NCBI RefSeq assembly: GCF_020829685.1
Contig: NZ_JAIVFR010000386.1
Coordinates: 1-6,455, forward strand
Reading direction: 5' to 3'
From: Nostoc sp. CHAB 5715
Lineage (GTDB): Bacteria; Cyanobacteriota; Cyanobacteriia; Cyanobacteriales; Nostocaceae
DNA length: 6,455 bases
Shown here one piece after another: positions 1-5,137 of this stretch. Positions within the stretch are counted from its first letter, which is position 1. The number at the start of each line of letters is the position of its first letter. Both the position numbers and the translations under genes were made by a program. The notes under the pieces were generated by a model that was not told the origin of the DNA, did no database searches, and saw only the letters and a program-made list of their open reading frames with translations.

Positions 1-1531
1 CACCGAAAGTGTTCATTTTTGAGTGAAATTCAACCCCCGCAATGCCGTCTCCAAGATCAAAAATGGTTGAACCGGCGTTTTTCCAGATCACATTTGAGTC
101 ACGGATGGTGTCCAGTATAATGAATGAACCGGTACCCGGAATTACTTTATAAGATTTGGTCGGAATGTCATAATATAGCTTTTTGCCGTTTTCTACTTTG
201 TAGAAAGAAGGATTTCCGGCTTCGAGCATTTCGTAAACCCATGCTGCCGGCTTTTGTCCCTGCTCTTCCATCATTTTGACAAACTCACTTACGCCTACAG
301 CATCAGCAGTAGCGAAAAGTCCCATCTGCCATCCGAAACCTGAACAGATCGCGTCATCAATCCTGAACAACTCATCGGCGATTTCAGGAATTCTGAAAGT
401 AGCGTATCTGAATCCGTCAGCAAAAGTCTTTCTGTAGAATTCTCCTGCCTTGTCTGTACCTTTTAATAAGACTGCAAAGCGTTTTTTCAGGTCGTCAATT
501 GATTTTGTGCCTTCAAGGGTTGCAAACTTAACCTTTTCGCTGGGTTTATACTCCATTGTTTTAAGGTCAAGGGCCAGGATCAGCGTTTTGCCTTTTTCAT
601 CCTTAGTTTTTTTATAGAAACCCTGGCCGGTTTTATCACCAAGCCAGTTGTTTTCAATCAGTTTGGCCATGGAGTCCGGCAGTTCAAAAGCCGATACCGA
701 CTCGTCCGTCTGCAAGGTCGCCTTTAAGTTTCTGCAAACATTGACCGTGGTATCCAGCCCCACCACATCCGATAATCTGAAAGTGCCGGATTTCGGGCGG
801 CCTACCACAGGTCCTGTAAGCTTGTCTACTTCTTCAACAGACAGACCGATTTCCTGTGCAGCCCTGATGGTTTGTACCATCGAGTAGATACCCAGCCTGT
901 TGGCAATAAACGCCGGAGTATCTTTACACAATACAGTTTGTTTACCCAGGTAAAGGTCGCCGTAGTGCATCATAAAATCAATGACCTCGGGATTGGTCTT
1001 CGGACCAGGAATTATCTCGAGCAGTCTGAGGTATCTCGGAGGATTGAAGAAGTGCGTTCCGCAGAAATGCTGCTGAAAATCTTCACTTCTGCCTTCCGAC
1101 ATCAGATGGATCGGGATACCCGAAGTATTGGATGAAACCAGCGTACCTGCTTGTCTGAACGCCTCTACTTTATCATATATCAGTTTCTTGATCTCCAGTT
1201 TTTCCACTACTACCTCGATGATCCAGTCCACGTCTCTGATCTTCACCATATCATCATCAAAGTTGCCCAGCTTCACTCTGGAGACCGACTTCTGACTGTA
1301 AACAGGCGAAGGGCTTGCTTTCAGGGCTGCCTGAAACAGGTCGCCGACAATCCTGTATCTTACCTTCGGATGATCAATGCCCAATCCTGCGGCTTTTTCT
1401 TTATCGTTCGGTTCTTTCGGAACCATATCCAGCAACAATACCTCACAGCCAATATTGGCAAAATGAAGGGCAATTCTGCTCCCCATGATCCCTGCTCCGA
1501 GTACCGCTACCTTTTTTATCGTTTTTTTCAT
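1..1531 (-). CDS. 3-hydroxyacyl-CoA dehydrogenase / enoyl-CoA hydratase, 3' end cut by window edge
   Basis: The minus strand is open without a stop from the ATG at 1529-1531 to the window edge, giving 510 complete codons. The protein begins MKKTIKKVAVLGAGIMGS. Its GxGxxG motif (G12, G14, G17) is the NAD-binding Rossmann loop of 3-hydroxyacyl-CoA dehydrogenases. Further family marks are SSNTSGIP (133-140), GTHFFNPPRYL (158-168) with the catalytic-type His160, EIIPGP (172-177), and DTPAFIANR (204-212). GVEFHSKMNT at the very end is the start of a crotonase (enoyl-CoA hydratase) domain, so most of that domain lies outside the window. Family members of this architecture are about 800 residues. 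Known role: hydration of 2-enoyl-CoA and NAD-dependent oxidation of 3-hydroxyacyl-CoA in cytoplasmic beta-oxidation. The wording of the motifs recalls Bacteroidetes proteins; that is from memory, not a search. No Shine-Dalgarno is visible before the ATG, which is normal in that phylum. The upstream stop is 33 bp away, suggesting an operon with the thioesterase remnant. Confidence 0.9.
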   Translation of the reverse strand, partial: MKKTIKKVAVLGAGIMGSRIALHFANIGCEVLLLDMVPKEPNDKEKAAGLGIDHPKVRYRIVGDLFQAALKASPSPVYSQKSVSRVKLGNFDDDMVKIRDVDWIIEVVVEKLEIKKLIYDKVEAFRQAGTLVSSNTSGIPIHLMSEGRSEDFQQHFCGTHFFNPPRYLRLLEIIPGPKTNPEVIDFMMHYGDLYLGKQTVLCKDTPAFIANRLGIYSMVQTIRAAQEIGLSVEEVDKLTGPVVGRPKSGTFRLSDVVGLDTTVNVCRNLKATLQTDESVSAFELPDSMAKLIENNWLGDKTGQGFYKKTKDEKGKTLILALDLKTMEYKPSEKVKFATLEGTKSIDDLKKRFAVLLKGTDKAGEFYRKTFADGFRYATFRIPEIADELFRIDDAICSGFGWQMGLFATADAVGVSEFVKMMEEQGQKPAAWVYEMLEAGNPSFYKVENGKKLYYDIPTKSYKVIPGTGSFIILDTIRDSNVIWKNAGSTIFDLGDGIAGVEFHSKMNTFG

Positions 1532-1564
1532 ATGAATTAAGTATGTTATTGATCTGATGTATAA

Positions 1565-1648
1565 TTATTTTTTCGTTTTCATGATCCAGGCCCATTGCAT
1601 TTCTGCTTTGATGATTTCTTCCCCGGTTTCATCTGTTACCGTCACGGG
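1565..1648 (-). pseudogene. C-terminal remnant of a thioesterase (hotdog/DUF4442-like)
   Basis: The last 27 codons of the hybrid frame read PVTVTDETGEEIIKAEMQW and end in MKTKK. The pattern V-T-D-x-x-G-x-E-I-x-K-A-x-M-x-W is typical of the final beta strands of small acyl-CoA thioesterases of the hotdog fold. The stop is 33 bp from the dehydrogenase/hydratase start, in the same orientation. In Bacteroidetes such thioesterases are often found beside beta-oxidation genes (recollection, not searched). This supports assigning the segment to the left-hand genome, with the break at about 1640-1655. The remnant is short, so the family call is tentative. Confidence 0.45.
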
Positions 1649-2158
1649 TACAATTAATTCACAATCTTCAGATTTAATTCCAATCTTGCTTTTAACCCAT
1701 CCATATATTTCTTCTACGTGATACTTGCAGCCACCTCTGACGTTTCCATCCCATTTAGAGTTAGTACCAGTTTCATTAGTAAACACCAGTAAATCATTTT
1801 TTCCCATGCTATCTCTAAAGTTTTTTAGTACCTCATCTCTATTTTGATGATTACCGATGGTAACGCCTAAGTGGAAAAATATTTTCGCTGTTTCGTCAAT
1901 TTCCAGGCTAGCTTTATTTTGGAATAAATTTTGGGGTACACAACTATTCTCTATGTCAATTGTGGAACTGAGAAAATCCACAAAAGGAAACCATTTCCTG
2001 AAATTATTTTTGGATAGATGAAGCAATTCCTTGCTTATATCTAAAGCAATATATTTATTAACTTTTCCTAGTTTATTAAGTCTTTGAATAAATGTGCGAT
2101 TGATAGCAGTTGACATATCCGAGGTAAGTTGGGAATTGCTATGAAAATTTTGAGCCAT
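1565..2158 (-). pseudogene. Hybrid reading frame: EgtD-like methyltransferase fragment joined to a thioesterase-like tail
   Basis: This 197-codon frame starts at the first ATG after an in-frame TGA. Residues 17-170 resemble the core of histidine-specific SAM methyltransferases (EgtD family, Methyltransf_33). KYIALDISKELL (35-46) fits the post-motif-I strand and acidic residue that bind SAM, and FFHLGVTIGNHQ matches the EgtD signature FLGSTIGN. EgtD proteins are about 320 residues, so some 85 N-terminal residues are missing. The glycine loop expected as L-G-S-G-x-S reads L-T-S-D-M-S here, so the SAM site is broken or newly joined at this point. From about residue 171 the text changes to PVTVTDETGEEIIKAEMQW, ending MKTKK, which looks like the last strands of a hotdog/DUF4442 thioesterase and not like EgtD. 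Codon use also changes there, from AT-rich to more GC-containing codons. I read it as a fragment truncated at both ends and fused in frame by chance. A real fused protein is possible but unlikely. Confidence 0.65.
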
Positions 2159-2199
2159 TATTCTTGTTCTTTGATTTTCTCAGGTATTGAAATGGATTA

Positions 2200-2208
2200 G
2201 CTGCAATG
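2200..2208. repeat. Left 9-bp target site duplication of the MITE
   Basis: GCTGCAATG lies directly outside the left terminal inverted repeat and is repeated exactly at 2484-2492 outside the right one. Beyond the nine bases the flanks differ (ATTA before the left copy, CTTGCC after the right copy), as expected for a duplication made by insertion. Confidence 0.85.
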
Positions 2209-2225
2209 CAGGGCTATTTCATTCT
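2209..2225 (+). repeat. Left terminal inverted repeat of the MITE
   Basis: CAGGGCTATTTCATTCT pairs with 2467-2483 with a single mismatch at the thirteenth base. Its outer edge abuts the 9-bp duplication exactly. Confidence 0.85.
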
Positions 2226-2230
2226 CATCT

Positions 2231-2352
2231 AGCCCGCCTCAGAATAAATTCTGAGGCTAATAGCACTCATTCGTCTAAAGACGACTAATAAAGGCTTTTA
2301 GTCCACTTTAGTGGACTTGGGCTATGAGCCGCGGAACTTTAGTTCTGGGCGG
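2231..2352. repeat. Cluster of REP-like hairpins inside the MITE
   Basis: Four perfect or near-perfect inverted repeats follow each other. 2236-2257 is GCCTCAGAAT, two bases, ATTCTGAGGC. 2271-2284 is TCGTCT, AA, AGACGA. 2300-2317 is AGTCCACT, TT, AGTGGACT. 2334-2345 is GAACT, TT, AGTTC, enclosed by an outer CCGC/GCGG at 2329-2332 and 2349-2352. AGCCC at 2231-2235 can pair with GGGCT at 2319-2323, closing the first three hairpins into one branched fold. Three of the four have the core CTTTAG or CTAAAG. Similar palindromes are common between cyanobacterial genes (general knowledge). Their role here is unknown. Confidence 0.7.
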
Positions 2353-2359
2353 TTTATGT

Positions 2360-2468
2360 CTAGTACTCTGTCAAGGTTAAATTGATGGGTAGTGTGAGCA
2401 TCTTGCTCGCGTCGTGAGCGAGACGCTCACACTACCAATCCGTCAAAATGAATTTGACAGACTACTAG
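2360..2468. repeat. Nested 109-bp palindromic element inside the MITE
   Basis: The ends are CTAGTACTCTGTCAA and the complement of CTAGTAGTCTGTCAA, one mismatch in 15. The centre is a 12-bp perfect stem, GGTAGTGTGAGC at 2388-2399 with GCTCACACTACC at 2425-2436. It continues inward through GCTC (2405-2408) and GAGC (2416-2419). The piece has its own inverted termini, unlike those of the outer element, so it may be a second small element that inserted into the first. Its right end overlaps the outer terminal repeat by two bases. It has no coding capacity. Confidence 0.65.
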
Positions 2469-2483
2469 AACGAAATAGCCCTG
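2467..2483 (-). repeat. Right terminal inverted repeat of the MITE
   Basis: Read on the minus strand this is CAGGGCTATTTCGTTCT, matching the left terminus at 16 of 17 positions. It abuts the right copy of the 9-bp duplication. Confidence 0.85.
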
Positions 2484-2492
2484 GCTGCAATG
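2484..2492. repeat. Right 9-bp target site duplication of the MITE
   Basis: GCTGCAATG is identical to 2200-2208 and starts at the base after the right terminal inverted repeat. Confidence 0.85.
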
Positions 2493-2525
2493 CTTGCCAA
2501 AGAGGTATTTTCCCATACCGTTGCC

Positions 2526-2548
2526 CCAAAATTTGAACCAAAATTTGG
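2526..2548. repeat. Tandem palindromic motif upstream of the ABC transporter gene
   Basis: CCAAAATTTGAA at 2526-2537 is followed directly by CCAAAATTTGG at 2538-2548. Each copy is a near-perfect palindrome (CCAAA-A-TTTGG), and the copies start 12 bp apart, about one helical turn. The pair lies roughly 100 bp upstream of the transporter start and 42 bp upstream of the candidate promoter. Two in-phase palindromes could bind a dimeric regulator, but AT-rich chance similarity is possible. Confidence 0.3.
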
Positions 2549-2589
2549 ACTTGTCACCCCAAATAGATCCCACATTCCGTACTGGTCGA

Positions 2590-2619
2590 TTGGTTTTTTA
2601 CATCAAAATACGAGATAAT
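2590..2619 (+). promoter_or_regulatory. Candidate promoter for the ABC transporter gene
   Basis: TTGGTT at 2590-2595 (3 of 6 to the -35 consensus) is followed after 18 bp by GATAAT at 2614-2619 (5 of 6 to the -10 consensus). Transcription would start near 2626 and leave a leader of about 20 bases containing the ribosome binding site. The spacing is acceptable and the position fits, but the -35 is weak. Confidence 0.35.
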
Positions 2620-2632
2620 TTTCCAAAGATAC

Positions 2633-2640
2633 AGGGGTGA
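2633..2640 (+). promoter_or_regulatory. Ribosome binding site that fixes the GTG start of the ABC transporter
   Basis: AGGGGTGA resembles AGGAGGTGA and ends six bases before the GTG at 2647. An in-frame TGA at 2638-2640 rules out any earlier start, and the next in-frame ATG is more than 70 codons downstream, so GTG is the only sensible start. Confidence 0.7.
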
Positions 2641-2646
2641 ATTCCA

Positions 2647-4440
2647 GTGGTTCAGCAACCAGAACTCCAGGAAACTTCGTCGATACAGTCAATCCAGCGT
2701 GTGCTTAAGAGTTTAAGCACTTACCGATGGACTTCGCTAGGAGCATTGGTCAGTTTGTTGCTGTTGACGATCGCAAACGCACTTACTCCACAACTATTTC
2801 GGTGGGGAATTGATCAGGGCATCACGCAAAAAAACCTCCAAATTGTGCTATATAGCGCCGCCTGGATGGTAGTCGCCGCGATCGCTCGTGGTTTATTTAA
2901 CTTCGGACAAAGCTATTTAGCAGAAGCAGTGTCTCAAGGTGTGGCGTATGACCTGCGAAACAAGATTTTCAGCAAAATCCAAAATCTCAGTTTCAGTTAT
3001 CATGACCAGGCGCAGACTTCCCAACTGTTAACCCGTGTCACCAGCGACATAGAGCAGATCCGTACCTTTATTGGCACTAGCTTAATTCAAGTCGTCGGTT
3101 CAATTGTGACATTGGTGAGTATTTCAGTGGTTTTGCTGGTGATGAACTGGCAACTGGCACTGATTACGCTAACGGTAGTACCCCTAGAAGGTTGGTTGAT
3201 GGCGCGATTCATCACCGGAAATAACAAACTTTTTCGGCAAGTACAAGAGCAACTGAGCGATCTCAATGCTGTATTGCAAGAGAACTTGCTAGGAATCCGG
3301 GTGGTGAAAGCCTTTGTGCGGGAGTCAACCGAAAGGTCGCGTTACACGACCATGAATGATGGTCTAGTCAAGGCAAACATGAAGACCATTAGCGCCATCC
3401 GTGATACTTTCCCGTTTATCTTTTTGCTGAGTAATTTGGTAACACTGGCAGTTTTCGCCTATGGGGGAGCGCAAGTGATTGGCCGGAAGTTCTCCATTGG
3501 CGAACTGGTGGCGTTTAACTCCTACCTAGCCTTGATTCTCCAACCAATTCTGTTGATTGGATTTGCTGCACCTGCGATCGCTCAATCAGCTGCTTCTGCC
3601 GAACGTGTCTACGAAGTTGTAGATGCGGAAGTAGAAATTAGCGATCGCCCCGGTGCTGTCCCATTTGACACCTGTGGCGGTAGAATCACCTTTGAAAATG
3701 TTTCCTTTCGCTATCCGGGAGGCAGCACTGAAACTCTTAAAGAAGTTTCCTTTGAAACCAAACCCAACGAGCTAATCGCCGTTTTAGGGATGACTGGTTC
3801 GGGAAAAAGCACAATTATGAACTTAATTCCCCGCTTTTACGATGTCACAAAGGGAGCGGTTCGGATTGACGGACGAGATGTGAAATGTTTCACACTCAAA
3901 AGCCTCAGAGCGCATATTGGTATTGTATTTCAGGAAACCACCCTTTTTTCTGGCACAATCCGCGAAAATATTGCCTACGCAAAACCCAATGCAACCCTAG
4001 ATGAGGTGATTGAGGTTGCAAAAACTGCACAAATGCACGATTTTATCAGTAGTTTACCCGATGGCTACGAGACGATTGTGGGTGAACGGGGCGTGGGCTT
4101 GTCTGGTGGACAAAAACAACGAATTGCGATCGCTCGTACCTTACTAACAGATTACAGCATTCTGATTTTGGACGATAGTACCTCGGCTATAGATGCCAAA
4201 ACTGCTGCCCAGATTCAAGCCGAACTAGATGGCTTAATGCGCCAAAAAGCTTGTACAACTTTTGTAGTAGCTCAACGCATTAGCACCGTCAAGAATGCTG
4301 ATCGCATTTTTCTTATGGATAAAGGACGATTGGTAGCACAAGGCACTCACGAGGAATTGATGCAAACCAGCCCCCTCTACGGTGTGATTTTGGAATCTCA
4401 AGTCAAGCAAAAGGAGAAAAATGATTCCAAATTAGCATAA
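2647..4440 (+). CDS. ABC exporter half-transporter, membrane and ATPase domains fused
   Basis: The protein has 597 residues, normal for MsbA/LmrA-type half-transporters. An N-terminal membrane domain (about 20-315) shows hydrophobic segments near 31-47, 66-82, 143-165, 166-182, 255-275 and 288-308. The ATPase domain follows: A-loop Tyr356, Walker A GMTGSGKST (381-389), Q-loop Gln429, signature LSGGQ (485-489), Walker B ILILD ending at Asp509, D-loop SAID (513-516). Two catalytic positions are altered. The glutamate after Walker B is Asp510, and the switch histidine is Gln543 (VVAQRIST). The same pair of changes marks the degenerate subunit of heterodimeric exporters such as TM287/288. The protein therefore probably pairs with a second, catalytically intact subunit, which is not in this window. 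Two half-transporters would export a substrate, probably lipid or drug-like, across the cytoplasmic membrane; the substrate cannot be predicted. The gene carries four HIP1 octamers, and its start is GTG. Confidence 0.95.
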   Translation: MVQQPELQETSSIQSIQRVLKSLSTYRWTSLGALVSLLLLTIANALTPQLFRWGIDQGITQKNLQIVLYSAAWMVVAAIARGLFNFGQSYLAEAVSQGVAYDLRNKIFSKIQNLSFSYHDQAQTSQLLTRVTSDIEQIRTFIGTSLIQVVGSIVTLVSISVVLLVMNWQLALITLTVVPLEGWLMARFITGNNKLFRQVQEQLSDLNAVLQENLLGIRVVKAFVRESTERSRYTTMNDGLVKANMKTISAIRDTFPFIFLLSNLVTLAVFAYGGAQVIGRKFSIGELVAFNSYLALILQPILLIGFAAPAIAQSAASAERVYEVVDAEVEISDRPGAVPFDTCGGRITFENVSFRYPGGSTETLKEVSFETKPNELIAVLGMTGSGKSTIMNLIPRFYDVTKGAVRIDGRDVKCFTLKSLRAHIGIVFQETTLFSGTIRENIAYAKPNATLDEVIEVAKTAQMHDFISSLPDGYETIVGERGVGLSGGQKQRIAIARTLLTDYSILILDDSTSAIDAKTAAQIQAELDGLMRQKACTTFVVAQRISTVKNADRIFLMDKGRLVAQGTHEELMQTSPLYGVILESQVKQKEKNDSKLA

Positions 4441-4651
4441 TTAGTCTGGCTAGAAATTTTGATCGCAGCTTTACGGTGTTGCTGAGTTGAATCACTAAAA
4501 ATAATTACAAAGTTAAATCACAATTGCTTCTGGTAAAAGGCGGATTACCAAGCCCCGTTGGGGCGTGTGTAGGGGTGTAGGGGGGGACAACTAGCCCCAA
4601 CCAACCACCCGCATCGTCATTTGCCCAGCAATAGAAGGGCAACCGTGTTGG
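4441..4651. other. Intergenic stretch with a small hairpin and a G-rich tract
   Basis: No gene is visible in either strand; the long minus-strand frame here is an antisense shadow of the hydrolase genes. GCCCC-GTT-GGGGC at 4552-4564 can form a 5-bp stem with a 3-base loop, too short and without a T-run to be a convincing terminator. From 4560 the plus strand carries G-runs at 4560-4563, 4572-4575 and 4580-4586 (seven Gs), which could form a G-quadruplex. No remnant of the missing start of the downstream hydrolase (an LLIDHQ-like motif) is recognisable. Confidence 0.4.
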
Positions 4652-5074
4652 ACCCTTGCCCTGGCAAAAGTCGCCAAAATGCACGAGCTTCCCGTTGTTT
4701 TTTCCGCCGCCGATCAAGGCCCAATTGGCCCAATTGGTCCAATTATGCCGGAGATTACAGAGATATTTCCTGACGCACCGATCATCTATCGGACAAAAAT
4801 TAACTCCTGGCATGACCCCAATTTTCGTGCTGCGATCGAGGCAACAGGACGTAAACAAATCATTATTGCTGGAATTGACGCTAGTTTTTGTCAGGGACTT
4901 CCCGCTAAAAGTATGGTCGCTGATGGCTATGAAGTTTGGTCGTGCATTGATTGTTCTGGCAACATCAGCCCGATCACGCAGGCAACCACGATCGCAAACC
5001 TGACGCAGGCGGGCGTTCGCTGCTCCAATTGGGTAGCAGGATTTACCCCAATGGGCAGTGTTGGGCATTATTGA
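4652..5074 (+). pseudogene. Truncated YcaC-like cysteine hydrolase (isochorismatase fold), likely non-functional
   Basis: In-frame homology to the intact neighbour begins near 4652 (LALAKVAKMHELPVVF) and runs to about 5042 (QAGVRCSNWVAG); the stop is at 5072-5074. The first in-frame ATG is at 4679, and an in-frame TAG lies upstream. Relative to the ~208-residue YcaC family, the N-terminal strand with the catalytic Asp (LLIDHQ in the neighbour) is missing and cannot be found in other frames. The C-terminal ~45 residues are replaced by GFTPMGSVGHY. The Arg (IIYR, codon 4790-4792) and the nucleophile-type Cys (ASFC, codon 4889-4891) remain. Without the Asp the active site is incomplete. It also carries an extra G-P-I repeat. 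The reading frame is still open over the homologous part, so decay is recent or a short product is tolerated. It is diverged from the downstream copy, so the two are not a recent duplication. Confidence 0.75.
4718..4744 (+). repeat. Three 9-bp tandem repeats coding Gly-Pro-Ile
   Basis: GGCCCAATT, GGCCCAATT and GGTCCAATT follow one another in frame and encode GPIGPIGPI. The intact paralog has GPNGPT at the same place, one unit shorter. Replication slippage added one in-frame unit in the decaying copy. Confidence 0.8.
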
Positions 5075-5126
5075 CGACGCACGCAAGGCGACACTTATCA
5101 CCTGAATTGAAAAATGTTTATTATAT

Positions 5127-5131
5127 AAGGA
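5127..5131 (+). promoter_or_regulatory. Ribosome binding site of the intact YcaC-like gene
   Basis: AAGGA lies six bases before the ATG at 5138. It supports this start, which places the catalytic Asp at residue 25, close to its position in YcaC. Confidence 0.6.
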
Positions 5132-5137
5132 ATTCCC

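Larger units (their letters stand above)
2209..2483. mobile_element. MITE (non-autonomous transposable element), 275 bp
   Basis: The element has 17-bp terminal inverted repeats, CAGGGCTATTTCATTCT at 2209-2225 and the complement of CAGGGCTATTTCGTTCT at 2467-2483 (16 of 17 match). A perfect 9-bp direct repeat flanks it. It has no coding capacity and consists of hairpins, so it must have been moved by a transposase supplied elsewhere. CAGGG termini with 8-10 bp duplications are described for the ISAs1 family, so a parent of that type is plausible; other families also make 9-bp duplications. The left half (2231-2352) is a run of short hairpins and the right half (2360-2468) is a separate long palindrome, so the element appears composite. 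Because both copies of the duplication are identical, the sequences just left of 2200 and right of 2492 were contiguous before insertion. Confidence 0.82.

Noticed and set aside
648..1540. Three plus-strand open frames (648-887, 872-1135, 1151-1540)
   Set aside because: They lie antisense to the well-supported dehydrogenase/hydratase gene and show no family features or ribosome binding sites.
2360..2468. CRISPR-like or riboswitch interpretation of the palindromes
   Set aside because: There are no regularly spaced identical direct repeats with unique spacers, and no riboswitch core. Inverted termini and a target duplication explain the region better.
2490..2618. 42-codon plus-strand frame beginning MLAKEVFSHTV
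   Set aside because: Its start lies in the MITE target duplication, it has no ribosome binding site, and it overlaps the candidate promoter. The PKFEPKF repeat in it is explained by the DNA palindromes.
4479..4507. TTGCTG / TAATTA as a promoter for the hydrolase genes
   Set aside because: The spacing is 17 bp but both boxes match the consensus poorly, and the downstream gene is a pseudogene.
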